DNA of 64,000 nt from JAGVDM01 sp964642315. GTDB taxonomy: Bacteria > Patescibacteriota > Gracilibacteria > Peribacterales > Peribacteraceae. Below the pieces are notes generated by a model that saw only the letters and a list, made by a program, of their open reading frames with translations, was not told the DNA's origin and did not search any database. The stretch is taken from assembly GCA_964642315.1 (NCBI GenBank), contig CAZXOG010000004.1:66542-130541 (forward strand). Direction: 5' to 3'. Positions 41,669 through 50,353 of this stretch are shown here, one piece after another (the stretch's first letter is position 1; every line of letters starts with the position of its first letter). The position numbers and the translations under genes were made by a program.

Positions 41669-43140
41669 GAGATCTCAAGCCACGAAGTGCCGTCTCGCGC
41701 GATCCACTCGGACATCTGCGCCGGGCCGCCGGAACCTGCAGGGTACGGGTGGAGCGGCGTATCGGATTTTTCCAAGTGAGTCTGTACCGGATCAAAGAGC
41801 CGCCAGGACGCGTGCACTTCCTCGAACGAGAGGAACCACTGTTTCTTGCCGTGGATCGCTTCAAGAAGCAGCAGGCCGTGTTCCGGGAGACAGTCTCCCA
41901 TGCACACGAGCGGATCAGAGAGCACGAGCGGGCGGAAAATCGGTTCCGTGCCGCCGAGCTTGGTCTGGAGCTCAAAACGCATGCCGGCTTCGCCCTGCAG
42001 GATGATGTGCAGGCGATTCGGAGTGCTCCCTTCGCCGACGCTGTGCGGCACCTGAAACTGCACGGAGATGCGGGTTTCCTTCTTCGTGAGGCGTTTGCCG
42101 GAACGCAGGTAGAACGGCACGCCCTCCCACCGCGACGTCCTCGACATGAGGCGCATGGCAACGAACGTGTTCGTCCGCGAATCCTTGGCAATCCCTTCCT
42201 CCTCCCGGTAGCCGGCGACGTGCTTCCCATTCACGCTGCCAGCGGCGTACTGCCCCTGGAGCACGAGGTCGTCGAGGTCAGTTGCCGGCGGCAGGTACAC
42301 CTGGCTCAAGGCGCTGAGCCTGCTTTCCCGGAATGAATCGCCTTCCTGCTGCAGCCGCATGGTGAGCAGGGTCATGATCATGAGGAGGTGTGACTGGAAC
42401 ATGTCGCGGAACGTCCCCGTGTGTTCAAAATATCCCGCACGCCCCTCGATGCCGCCGGGCTCGGACGCGGTGATTTCCACATGGTGGATCAGCGTGTTCT
42501 TAAAGAGGCGTTCGAGCAGCGGGTTCGCATACCGCAGGTAGAACACGTTGCGCACGGCTTCCTTCCCCAGGTAGTGGTCGAGCAGGTATACCTCTTCGTC
42601 GCTGAAGCACGAGAGGAGCTGCTTCTTGATCTGGCCAAAGCTCTTTAAGTTGCTCCCGACTGGTTTCTCCACGATGCAGCGGAATGGGATGCCGTCGCAG
42701 TGCACACCGCCGCGGCACAGGTTCTCCGAGATCTGCGTGAAGACCGCGGGCGGCACGGAGTAGTACGCAAGCCGCGCCTGGCCCTTCCAGCCCTTTTCCA
42801 GCTTGGTGAGCTTGGCTGCGAGCGACGTGAAATCGCTTTCCCGGTCATACTGTCCCTGGTGGTAGTGCACATGGGAGAGGAATTCCTTGAGAGCAGCGGC
42901 ATTCGGTTCCGGCACTTCCCTGCGAATGGATTCTTCCACCGATGTCCGGAACGAATCGTCATCCATATCCGATCGGGCGAATCCGATGATGGCGTACTGC
43001 GCCGGGAGCCGCTTTTTCTGCGCGAGAATGTAGAGCGCCGGGTAGAGCTTGAGCCGTGCCAAGTGGCCGGATGCCCCGAAGAGCACGAGGCTGAACGGCG
43101 TTGGTGCGGAGAGAAGTGATGTGCGTGGAGCGGAGCTCAT
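41665..43140 (-). CDS. zwf: Glucose-6-phosphate 1-dehydrogenase
   Basis: Oxidises glucose 6-phosphate with NAD(P)+ in the oxidative pentose phosphate pathway. The 491-residue protein has the dinucleotide-binding LVLFGASGHLARLKLYPALY, the substrate motif CIVEKPVGSNL and the active-site signature DHYLGKEAVRNVFYLRYAN. GASGHLAR replaces the more common GATGDLA. The start at ATG 43140 is 9 nt after TACAAT; an ATG at 43161 overlaps that -10. It forms a two-gene operon with pgl. It is divergent from metK. Confidence 0.95.
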   Translation of the reverse strand: MSSAPRTSLLSAPTPFSLVLFGASGHLARLKLYPALYILAQKKRLPAQYAIIGFARSDMDDDSFRTSVEESIRREVPEPNAAALKEFLSHVHYHQGQYDRESDFTSLAAKLTKLEKGWKGQARLAYYSVPPAVFTQISENLCRGGVHCDGIPFRCIVEKPVGSNLKSFGQIKKQLLSCFSDEEVYLLDHYLGKEAVRNVFYLRYANPLLERLFKNTLIHHVEITASEPGGIEGRAGYFEHTGTFRDMFQSHLLMIMTLLTMRLQQEGDSFRESRLSALSQVYLPPATDLDDLVLQGQYAAGSVNGKHVAGYREEEGIAKDSRTNTFVAMRLMSRTSRWEGVPFYLRSGKRLTKKETRISVQFQVPHSVGEGSTPNRLHIILQGEAGMRFELQTKLGGTEPIFRPLVLSDPLVCMGDCLPEHGLLLLEAIHGKKQWFLSFEEVHASWRLFDPVQTHLEKSDTPLHPYPAGSGGPAQMSEWIARDGTSWLEIS

Positions 43141-43149
43141 GGAGTATTC

Positions 43150-43177
43150 ATTGTAGTGCATGGCTGGCGCAGGACAA
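43150..43177 (-). promoter_or_regulatory. zwf-pgl promoter
   Basis: Minus strand: TTGTCC (43177-43172), 16-bp spacer, TACAAT (43155-43150), 9 nt before the zwf ATG. Confidence 0.65.
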
Positions 43178-43195
43178 TCGGGAGGAGCTCTTCAC

Positions 43196-43224
43196 TTGTG
43201 TTCTGTTTCACCCATTGCTACTCT
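43196..43224 (+). promoter_or_regulatory. metK promoter
   Basis: TTGTGT (43196-43201), 17-bp spacer, TACTCT (43219-43224) with a TGC extended -10. The predicted start near 43231 leads directly into the S-box aptamer. Confidence 0.65.
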
Positions 43225-43239
43225 CCGCGCACAGCACCG

Positions 43240-43348
43240 CTCTATCCAGAGAGATGCAGAGGGAACTGGCCCGTTCGATGCATCCCCCAACCACTCCGCG
43301 CCTGCGGGAAACGGTGGGAACTCCAGCCCCCGATGGGGGAAGATAGCT
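43240..43348 (+). promoter_or_regulatory. SAM-I (S-box) riboswitch upstream of metK
   Basis: The leader matches the S-box core: CTATC opens P1 (43242-43246) and closes with GATAG (43342-43346); CAGAGAGATGCAGAGGGAAC, then TGGCCC, GATGCATCCCCCAACC and GGTGGGAACTCC follow in order. Binding of S-adenosylmethionine would switch off its own synthase. In the remaining leader, GGAAGAT (43337-43343, partly the 3' side of P1) is complementary to ATCTTCC (43407-43413), which abuts the metK ATG. This suggests control at translation, although the switching logic is unclear. Confidence 0.82.
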
Positions 43349-43413
43349 CTCGCAAGCTCACGCTTCCTCCGGCACGGGGAGACGGTCTTCCTGTCATCTT
43401 TCTCCCATCTTCC

Positions 43414-44568
43414 ATGTCGTATCTCTTCACATCGGAATCGGTCACCGAGGGGCACCCGGATAAGATCTGCGACCAGATCAGTGATGCCATCCTCGACAGC
43501 GCCCTGCGCCAGGATCCCAAGGCGCACGTTGCCTGCGAGTGTCTCGCCACGACGGGGCTCGTGATCGTCGCGGGGGAAATGCGCACGAGAGGGTATGTGG
43601 ATATCGCAGGAGTCACGCGCGAAACGATCCGCGAGATCGGCTACGACGATGCGAACTATGGGTTCGATCACAAGGCGTGTGCCGTCATCGTGAGCGTCGG
43701 CGAGCAGAGCGCGGATATTCAGCTCGGCGTGGATGAAGACAAGAACGTCAAGAAAGAGCAGGGGGCAGGCGATCAGGGCCTCATGTTCGGCTACGCCTGC
43801 GACGAGACGCCGGAGCTGATGCCTTTGCCGATCTCCCTCGCGCACAAGCTCACCCGCAAGCTCGCGGCAGTGCGCAAAGCGCGCGAACTCCCGTACCTGC
43901 GTCCCGATGGCAAGAGCCAGGTGACCGTGCAGTACAACGACAACGGCGAACCGGAACGCGTGCAGTGCGTCGTCATCTCCACGCAGCATGCGGACGGCAT
44001 TCCGCACGAGCAGATCTGCAAGGATGTTCGCGCCCACATCATTGAACCGGTCTGTGGCAAGTATCTCGACAAACAGACAATCTTCCACATCAACCCGACC
44101 GGGCGCTTCGTCATCGGCGGCCCTCCCGGGGACTGCGGCTTAACCGGCCGCAAGATCATCGTGGATACCTACGGCGGCATGGGGCGCCACGGCGGCGGAT
44201 GCTTCTCCGGCAAGGATCCGAGCAAGGTGGACCGCTCCGCGGCGTACGCGGCGCGGTGGGTGGCGAAGAACATCGTCAAAGCGAAGCTCGCCCGCCGTTG
44301 CGAGGTGCAGGTGGCGTACGCCATCGGCGTCGCCGAACCGGTTTCCATCCTCGTGAACACGTTCGGCACCGGCAAGAAGGATGACATCGCGCTCGCGAAA
44401 GCGGTTTCCAAAGTGTTTGATCTCCGCCCCGCCGCGATTATCCGCGATCTCGATCTCTTAAAGCCCCAGTACCTTGAACTCGCGTCGTACGGGCACTTCG
44501 GCCGCGAGGATCTCGGGGTCCGGTGGGAGCAGTGTGACAGGGTGGAGGCATTGCTCGCAGCGCTGTAG
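43414..44568 (+). CDS. metK: S-adenosylmethionine synthetase
   Basis: Makes S-adenosylmethionine from methionine and ATP. The 384-residue protein has all signatures: FTSESVTEGHPDKICDQISD, the hexapeptide GAGDQG, the P-loop GGPPGDCGLTGRKIIVDTYGG (given in part), and the K/D active-site segment FSGKDPSKVDRSAAY. The start MSYLFTSES at 43414 is the family N-terminus. Its leader carries a SAM-I riboswitch. A strong terminator follows. The supply of S-adenosylmethionine serves the methyltransferase at 7988 and the radical SAM enzyme at 39554, among others. Confidence 0.97.
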   Translation: MSYLFTSESVTEGHPDKICDQISDAILDSALRQDPKAHVACECLATTGLVIVAGEMRTRGYVDIAGVTRETIREIGYDDANYGFDHKACAVIVSVGEQSADIQLGVDEDKNVKKEQGAGDQGLMFGYACDETPELMPLPISLAHKLTRKLAAVRKARELPYLRPDGKSQVTVQYNDNGEPERVQCVVISTQHADGIPHEQICKDVRAHIIEPVCGKYLDKQTIFHINPTGRFVIGGPPGDCGLTGRKIIVDTYGGMGRHGGGCFSGKDPSKVDRSAAYAARWVAKNIVKAKLARRCEVQVAYAIGVAEPVSILVNTFGTGKKDDIALAKAVSKVFDLRPAAIIRDLDLLKPQYLELASYGHFGREDLGVRWEQCDRVEALLAAL

Positions 44569-44590
44569 GAGGTCGTCGGCCTAGTTCTCA

Positions 44591-44628
44591 GCAATGGAAC
44601 AATGTGGCAATTGTTCCATTGTTTTATT
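44591..44628 (+). terminator. Strong intrinsic terminator after metK
   Basis: CAATGGAACAA (44592-44602) pairs perfectly with TTGTTCCATTG (44611-44621), followed by TTTTATT. An outer CAGCAAT/ATTGCTG pair extends the stem. It also lies just past the stop of the convergent amidase gene, so it may act in both directions. Confidence 0.88.
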
Positions 44629-44646
44629 GCTGATTGGTTGTTGCTC

Positions 44647-47103
44647 TCACAGCTTCCGCAACACTGCCCCTGGGTAGTAGTACTCCAGGATTTGTTCCGC
44701 TGTTTTCCCTTCCACTGCCTGGCCTCGCGCCCCGCAGCCAGACATCCCCACGCCGTGCCCCCGGAGCTCCATGCCCGCGCACCACGGGTCCGGCTTGGAT
44801 GCGAATACTTCCGCAAAGGGGAAGTTCGCCCATCCGTTCTCCGCGGGGGAACGCGTGCGTCCATCATCGCTTGAGAAGTACGGGGTCTTCACGATGGCAC
44901 CGTTCTTCATGAGCACGAGGCTGGCCGTGGATCGCACGGCGCGCACCCAAGCAGGATTGCCTTCTTCGAATGCGAGGCCGCCGTAGAGCTGGAACCGCGC
45001 CGCGCTGTCATCGCCGTCGTACGGCATGCCGGGGAACTTCCTGTTGCTTGGCGAAAGGTAGTGCGCGGCGTAGCTCCGCGCCGCCACGGCGAAGGCCCGC
45101 TGTTTCTCGTAGGGCTCGGTATCGGGCTCTTCCGCGAGGCCGGCGAGGTACGATTCAAGCGGGAGCTCATTGATGAGCACGAGCTGCCCATCCAGGACGC
45201 GGCATTCCACGGTTCCCCGGAAACGGTTGGCATCCTGCTGCCAGCTTGCGATGGTCACCGCGCCGCCGACTGCTTCTACCCGCACGGTGCCCTTTGCAAT
45301 AACCGCTGTTCCTTGGCGTGCAACGCATGCACCTCCTTCGCGTTGCAGTTCAACCTGCGCGTAGGCATCGCGCTTCCCGTTGATCCGCAGGCCGCGTGCT
45401 GCGGCGAGTGAAGCAGTATTTCCTTGGTAGCCAAGCCGGATGCGGATGAGTGTTGTGCCTGCGGTTTCCGGTTCCGGAGCCTCGGTGGTAGCAGGGGCTG
45501 TCTGTGGCCGCGGGCGCACGATGCTCACTTGCGGGCGCACGGCGGCGCTCGTCGTCGTAATGGCCGGCCGGGGAGCATCGTTCACCCGTTTGCCGGATGC
45601 AACCAGCGAGAGAGAAACATCTCCAATCTGCACGGAGTACGTTCCGGCGTCGCGCGGGAGCTGCACGCGCAGCGCGATGACGAGCGTTCCCCCTTTCCGC
45701 ACGGCGCTCGGCAGCAGCAGTTCCTGCCGGACGCGCAGTTCCCGTCCTCCGCCGATATCCTGCCACAGCCCGATGCGCGAGTCCGACCGCAGCACGTCCG
45801 CAATGCGATCCTGCGGCTTGCCGGATGTATCCCCTGCGCGGTAGAGCAGGCTCACCCGCGCCTGGCCCCCCGGGAGCCCCGTAATCTGCGTGCTGCCGAC
45901 TGCGGTGAGCGTAGCCGTGCGTTTCGACGATGTGCGGACAATGCCTTCATCTGCTTTTTTCCGCTGTGCGGGGAACCGGATGAGCGCACCGATGTCACCA
46001 TCCCGCACGTGCCGGCGAATCTGCGAGAGGACTTCTGTCACGTAGTACCCCGGACATGCAGTGGAAACCAGCGTGCCGTGTCCCACAACCGGATCCATGC
46101 GCATGCCGTGGTACGAGACCTGTTTTTCAAGATCGATATCGTACTGACCAGCGAGATCGCGCAGGAGCCATTGCAGGCTTTGCATTTGATTCTGCGTGGG
46201 CTGCTCCACGTCAAAGTTCCCCATAAGGGCGATGCCGATTGTTCCCACGTTGGAGCAGTACGCGTGCCCGCCGACGACGTACTTTCCACCGGCCCGCCCC
46301 TCGTAAATCTGTCCTGTTTCATCAATCACGAAATGGTACCCGATATCCCCCCACATCCGGCCATTTGCATGGTATGCATAGAGAGCGCGCATGCGTTCGT
46401 ACGCCGGGCGTGTGTCGCCAGTCACCTTGAGGGCAGTGTGGTGCACAACGAGGAGCGTAACGCTCGGCGAGTATGCTTGTGGCCAACGGTACTTCTCCCC
46501 GTCGCGGTTCTTCTCGACAGTTTTTGCCGTCTCGAATTCCTCGGGGTACTGCTCCTGCCACTGCGCACATTGCTCCACTCGTGGCGATACGGTGTTCCCG
46601 CTGGTATCACCCTCTTCCTCATGTTCTGCAGTGTCAGAGCGTTGCGTGCCTTCTCCTTCAAATAGCAGCGATTCATCAGCGCCCCATGCGTTACGGGAGA
46701 GAATGCGCGGAGCACCGACCGGTGAGCGCGCGGCAACGGCGTAGTGCGGCGGATCCTCCGCGATGCGGATCGGGTGCAGCGTGTATCCGCGCGTCGTGCC
46801 GCGCACGCGGACTGCTGTTGTTTCCTCCGGGAAGATCACGAGGTTCGATTCCTTGAGCAGCGGGTCAAATTCCTTCTCGATTTCCAAGGCCTGCCATGGT
46901 GTCCACCGGTCGCCCTGCAGCGCACTTACCGCCAAGTGCATGTCATCGGTCGGCACACCGATGCTGAGCGCATCGATCGGGTTGGCGAATGCAATGCGTC
47001 GTTCGCTGCCGCCATCGCCTACACTCAAAGAGAGGAGCGCTGCGCTCAAGCTCACGAGCATCCATCCTCTCGTGCGGGGCCAGGCAGAACGGAGTAACCG
47101 CAT
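44647..47103 (-). CDS. Secreted N-acetylmuramoyl-L-alanine amidase with C-terminal SpoIID/LytB domain
   Basis: An 818-residue exported cell-wall protein. A signal peptide (RTRGWMLVSLSAALLSLSVG) is followed by a beta domain, then an Amidase_2/PGRP domain (about 180-400): VTLLVVHHTALKVTG, WGDIGYHFVIDETGQIYEGR, GGHAYCSNVGTIGIALMGNF and VVGHGTLVSTACPG, with zinc His and Cys ligands in place. A linker region rich in Pro/Thr precedes the SpoIID/LytB-type domain: LPLESYLAGLAEEPD, AFAVAARSYAAHYL, YFSSDDGRTRS and a closing HGVGMSGCGARGQA. SpoIID domains cleave denuded glycan. The start at 47103 follows an extended -10 (TGC-TATACT). Confidence 0.92.
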   Translation of the reverse strand: MRLLRSAWPRTRGWMLVSLSAALLSLSVGDGGSERRIAFANPIDALSIGVPTDDMHLAVSALQGDRWTPWQALEIEKEFDPLLKESNLVIFPEETTAVRVRGTTRGYTLHPIRIAEDPPHYAVAARSPVGAPRILSRNAWGADESLLFEGEGTQRSDTAEHEEEGDTSGNTVSPRVEQCAQWQEQYPEEFETAKTVEKNRDGEKYRWPQAYSPSVTLLVVHHTALKVTGDTRPAYERMRALYAYHANGRMWGDIGYHFVIDETGQIYEGRAGGKYVVGGHAYCSNVGTIGIALMGNFDVEQPTQNQMQSLQWLLRDLAGQYDIDLEKQVSYHGMRMDPVVGHGTLVSTACPGYYVTEVLSQIRRHVRDGDIGALIRFPAQRKKADEGIVRTSSKRTATLTAVGSTQITGLPGGQARVSLLYRAGDTSGKPQDRIADVLRSDSRIGLWQDIGGGRELRVRQELLLPSAVRKGGTLVIALRVQLPRDAGTYSVQIGDVSLSLVASGKRVNDAPRPAITTTSAAVRPQVSIVRPRPQTAPATTEAPEPETAGTTLIRIRLGYQGNTASLAAARGLRINGKRDAYAQVELQREGGACVARQGTAVIAKGTVRVEAVGGAVTIASWQQDANRFRGTVECRVLDGQLVLINELPLESYLAGLAEEPDTEPYEKQRAFAVAARSYAAHYLSPSNRKFPGMPYDGDDSAARFQLYGGLAFEEGNPAWVRAVRSTASLVLMKNGAIVKTPYFSSDDGRTRSPAENGWANFPFAEVFASKPDPWCAGMELRGHGVGMSGCGARGQAVEGKTAEQILEYYYPGAVLRKL

Positions 47104-47209
47104 GGAGAGTGCGAGTATAGCAGTGATCGGCAATCGCATTTGTTCCTTTTGTCCGGCGACAAAAGGAACGCAAAAACGCCGGCGCGCCAAAGCCTCTCCA
47201 CTTGCCCCT

Positions 47210-48355
47210 TCACCCCCCGTGGCGCGCCCCCCCTCCACGGAAACTTAAGCCGTGGATGGGAGAAAATCCAAGCAGGAGTTGTTCGTATTCTTCAATCATC
47301 CGGGGTAAGGCGAATCGTTCTCTTGCCGCACGCTCTCCCGTAGATCCGATTGCAGCTCGTACCGGGGGATCCTGCATATCTTGTATGGCTTTCTGCAGGG
47401 CTGAAACGGAATTCGCCTCCGCGACAAGCGCTTCACCTTCCTTGAGGTGCAGGGCGATGCCGCACGCGTCGGTCACGATGACCGGCGTGCCGAGCGCCAT
47501 CGCCTCGGCCGCCGCGAGGCCGAAAGGATCGTGCTCTCTGGATGGGAGCACGACGCAATCTACCGATTGGTAGAACGCGCCGAGCTCGGGGAGCCTGCGT
47601 TCGATCTTCACGCGGTCTCCGATTCCGAGCACCGCAATGAGCGCATCGAGCTGCCCCCGCTCCGGGCCGTCGCCGACGATAGTGAGAGTAACCTTCGGGA
47701 GGCCAGCAATTGCCCGCAGAAGAAGGTCCACGCCTTTATCGCGGGTGAGGCGAGCAACACAGCCGGTCCGGAGCATTCCCGCCGCTGATGCATTCCATTC
47801 CCGGTGCGCGAAGCGCCGCAGATCAATGCCGTTGGGGATTGCTATAGTGCGTGCAGCCGGCCAGCCGATCTCCACGTAGATGCGCCGGCTGAGTTCCGAC
47901 ACGCAGACCGTGGTGGCGAGCTTGCTCGCCCGCAGGAGTAAAGGCAGCCAGGGATTCCACTTGAGCCATCGCCCGATACGGTCGTGTTCCAGCCAGAACA
48001 CCCGCATGCCAAGGCGGTCGGCGTATGCCGTGAGCAGGAGTTTCTCGCTCATGCTCAGCATCACGATGGCATCAGGCTTCGAGTCGTTCTCCAGCGCGTC
48101 GGCGAGCTGGCGCTGCATGCCCCACTGCCGCCAGAGGAAGCTCCCTGCAAGCCATTCGGTGACCGGCGGCAGGCCGATATCCAGGGAACGTGCGGGAATC
48201 CCTGCCTCTTTGCACTGGGCAAGAAGCACGGGGCAGCTGCCGAGAAAGTTCACCGTATGGCCTCGCTCAATCAGCCCCCGCATGAGCGAGAGTGTTTGTA
48301 CCTCAGCCCCCCCGTAGGCGCTTTCCAGTGGGAACCGCGTGAAGAGAATGCGCAC
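47210..48355 (-). CDS. Family 4 glycosyltransferase
   Basis: GT-B enzyme using a nucleotide sugar to extend a surface glycan. The 381-residue protein has the N-terminal acceptor domain (RILFTRFPLESAYGGAEVQTL, given in part; EHDRIGRWLKW) and the C-terminal GT4 signature: AIPNGIDLRRF, GCVARLTRDKGVDLLLRAI, LTIVGDGPERGQLDAL, and EHDPFGLAAAEAMALGTPVIVT with the E-x7-E motif. The start is set at GTG 48355, 6 nt after TATGCT (48366-48361), giving a family-like N-terminus; ATG 48373 is the alternative. The C-terminal 20 residues are Gly/Arg-rich. Confidence 0.9.
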   Translation of the reverse strand: MRILFTRFPLESAYGGAEVQTLSLMRGLIERGHTVNFLGSCPVLLAQCKEAGIPARSLDIGLPPVTEWLAGSFLWRQWGMQRQLADALENDSKPDAIVMLSMSEKLLLTAYADRLGMRVFWLEHDRIGRWLKWNPWLPLLLRASKLATTVCVSELSRRIYVEIGWPAARTIAIPNGIDLRRFAHREWNASAAGMLRTGCVARLTRDKGVDLLLRAIAGLPKVTLTIVGDGPERGQLDALIAVLGIGDRVKIERRLPELGAFYQSVDCVVLPSREHDPFGLAAAEAMALGTPVIVTDACGIALHLKEGEALVAEANSVSALQKAIQDMQDPPVRAAIGSTGERAARERFALPRMIEEYEQLLLGFSPIHGLSFRGGGARHGG

Positions 48356-48394
48356 GCGGATAGCATACGGCATTCATCATTCGCGTGACGATGT

Positions 48395-48820
48395 TTACCA
48401 CTGCAAACCGAACCAACGTGCTATTTCCTCAATCCCGTACATCCAGAATGAACCCTCGCGATCCCAACGCTCGTGCCGCAGTACCTTCGCCTTGTCTTCC
48501 TCCGGCGCGCCGGCATGGAGCGATGCCGTGAGGTCACGCTCAATATCAACGGCGATCATTTGTTTGAGTGTGGTGTATTGGTCGCGCGTACGGCTCACAA
48601 TATCCTCGAAACGCTGCGTCCGTTCCTCCGGACTCACGTTTGGTTGTTCCATCGCTGTTTCACTCACGATGCCGTCCTCTTCCTGTGCGATGAGCGACGC
48701 GACGTTCATTGCGCCTTTCGTGGCGGTGACGGTTGCAAGCAGTGTCGTGCTGCCTGCGAAGAACAGGGCAGCAAGGAACACCTTCTTTCGCTGGTTGTAT
48801 CGTTTTTGGTGTGTATTCAT
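48395..48820 (-). CDS. Single-pass membrane-anchored protein of unknown function
   Basis: A 141-residue protein with a basic N-terminus (HQKRYNQRKK), one membrane segment or signal anchor (VFLAALFFAGSTTLLATVTA), an acidic, helix-rich middle (EDGIVSETAMEQPNVSPEER, QRFEDIVSRTRDQYTTLKQM) and an aromatic C-terminus (WMYGIEEIARWFGLQW). No known domain seen. It has one of the best promoters in the window and no Shine-Dalgarno, so it may be well expressed from a leaderless message. It lies between serS and the GT4 gene on the same strand. Confidence 0.65.
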   Translation of the reverse strand: MNTHQKRYNQRKKVFLAALFFAGSTTLLATVTATKGAMNVASLIAQEEDGIVSETAMEQPNVSPEERTQRFEDIVSRTRDQYTTLKQMIAVDIERDLTASLHAGAPEEDKAKVLRHERWDREGSFWMYGIEEIARWFGLQW

Positions 48821-48828
48821 CAGTTATT

Positions 48829-48857
48829 ATTATACATCAAATATTAAAATATGGCAA
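48829..48857 (-). promoter_or_regulatory. Near-consensus promoter
   Basis: Minus strand: TTGCCA (48857-48852), 17-bp spacer, TATAAT (48834-48829), 8 nt before the ATG at 48820. The strongest leaderless promoter seen here. Confidence 0.8.
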
Positions 48858-48885
48858 TTATCTGCTTTGCACGGTTTGGAGCTGA

Positions 48886-50190
48886 TCATTTTGCCGTGAT
48901 CCGTTCCTGACCGGCCATGTACGGCCGCAGGACTTCGGGAACCGTAACGCTCCCGTCCTTGTTCTGGTAGATCTCCAGGATCGGGATGAGGATTCTCGGA
49001 GAAGCAATGCACGTGTTATTGAGCGTGTGGACGAAGTGCTTCTGGCCATCCTTCCCCTCGTACCGGATGTTAAGCCGACGCGCCTGGAAATCCCCAAGGT
49101 ACGAGCAGCTGTGCGTTTCACCGTAGGCGTTTCTGCTCGGCATCCAGGTCTCGATATCCTGCATGAAGACTTTGCCTTTTCCCATGTCTCCCGTGCAGAT
49201 GGTGAGGATCCGGTACGGGAGTTTGAGCGCTTGCAGCACATCCTCCGCGTTCGTGCGGATTTCCTCGAACATGCGCAGCGCCTCCTCCTGATCTGCGCGG
49301 CAGAGCACCACCTGCTCCACTTTTTCGAACTGGTGCACGCGGTAGAGGCCTTTCGTATCCTTCCCGTACGTGCCGGCCTCTCGCCGGAAGCACGCGCTGT
49401 ACCCCGCGTACCGCTTAGGGAGTTCCGTTTCCGGCAGCGTTTCATCCTTGTGGTAGCTGCACACCGTCACTTCCGACGTGCCGATGAGGTGGAGGCCATC
49501 CCCCTCGATTGTGGCACCCTTGGATTCCTGCCCGCCGACCGCATAGATGTTGGTTTGGTCCACACCTGGGAAGAACCCCGTGCCCATGAAGCAGTCGTAG
49601 TTCGCGAGGAGCGGCGGGCTGAAGAGTGTCCATCCTTTGCGGGCCAGCGAGTCCATGGTGAACCGCAGCACCGCATGGTGGAGGCGTGCGCCATCGCCCT
49701 TGAGGAAGTAGCTCCGCGCGCCGGAAACTTTGGCCGCGCGGGGGATATCGATGATGTCGAGTGCTTCGCCCAACGTCACATGATCTTTCGGCTCGAACGC
49801 GAACGTCGGCTGCTCGCCCCAGCGCCGCGCCTCCGCATTCTCCTTGTCGCTTTTGCCCACCGGCACGGTGGGGTGGGGGATAGCGGGCAACATGAGCTGC
49901 ATTTCCTTCCATGCATCGTCCGTCCGCTTGAATTCCTCCTCTTTTCCTTTGAGGGTTGCACCAAGATCCTTCATTTCCGCGAGAGCGTCTTCCTTCTCCT
50001 TCCCCTTCATTGTCGGAATACGCTTGCTCACGCTGTTCTTCTTTGCGCGCATTTCGTCTACCAGCCCCTGCAGCTCGCGGCGCAAACCGTCGAGCTTCAG
50101 GAACCCCTGCACGTCCACGGCGATATTCTTCTGCTTTGCGGCTCTCTCGTAGACTTCCGGCCGTGCGCGGAGATCATCGAGGTCGATCAT
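48886..50190 (-). CDS. serS: Seryl-tRNA synthetase
   Basis: Class II synthetase charging tRNA-Ser. The 434-residue protein has the N-terminal antiparallel coiled-coil arm (about 25-105, ELQGLVDEMRAKKNSVSKRI), class II motif 2 YSACFRREAGTYGKDTKGLYRVHQFEKVE (given in part) and motif 3 with SCSYLGDFQARRLNIRY, then NGS-like TLNNTCIASPRILIPILEIY. Family length. The start ATG 50190 lies 8 nt after TACGCT. A second copy is not seen. Confidence 0.96.
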   Translation of the reverse strand: MIDLDDLRARPEVYERAAKQKNIAVDVQGFLKLDGLRRELQGLVDEMRAKKNSVSKRIPTMKGKEKEDALAEMKDLGATLKGKEEEFKRTDDAWKEMQLMLPAIPHPTVPVGKSDKENAEARRWGEQPTFAFEPKDHVTLGEALDIIDIPRAAKVSGARSYFLKGDGARLHHAVLRFTMDSLARKGWTLFSPPLLANYDCFMGTGFFPGVDQTNIYAVGGQESKGATIEGDGLHLIGTSEVTVCSYHKDETLPETELPKRYAGYSACFRREAGTYGKDTKGLYRVHQFEKVEQVVLCRADQEEALRMFEEIRTNAEDVLQALKLPYRILTICTGDMGKGKVFMQDIETWMPSRNAYGETHSCSYLGDFQARRLNIRYEGKDGQKHFVHTLNNTCIASPRILIPILEIYQNKDGSVTVPEVLRPYMAGQERITAK

Positions 50191-50198
50191 CGAGGGGC

Positions 50199-50227
50199 AG
50201 CGTATCGCCGCGGTGGAAAGGCCGCAA
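50199..50227 (-). promoter_or_regulatory. serS promoter
   Basis: Minus strand: TTGCGG (50227-50222), 17-bp spacer, TACGCT (50204-50199), 8 nt before the serS ATG. Confidence 0.6.
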
Positions 50228-50341
50228 TCTATTCACCCCGTATTCCCGCATGCTCTGCGAGGGTAAAAAGGATTGCGGCGAAGCGCGCTGTTCCTAGCAA
50301 GGAATGGAAGGGAAACCATAGGTTTGCCTTCCGTGATTCAT

Positions 50342-50347
50342 TATAGT
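50342..50347 (+). promoter_or_regulatory. -10 box of the ABC transporter operon
   Basis: TATAGT (50342-50347), 6 nt before the ATG at 50354. The -35 is poor. Confidence 0.4.
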
Positions 50348-50353
50348 GGGCCC

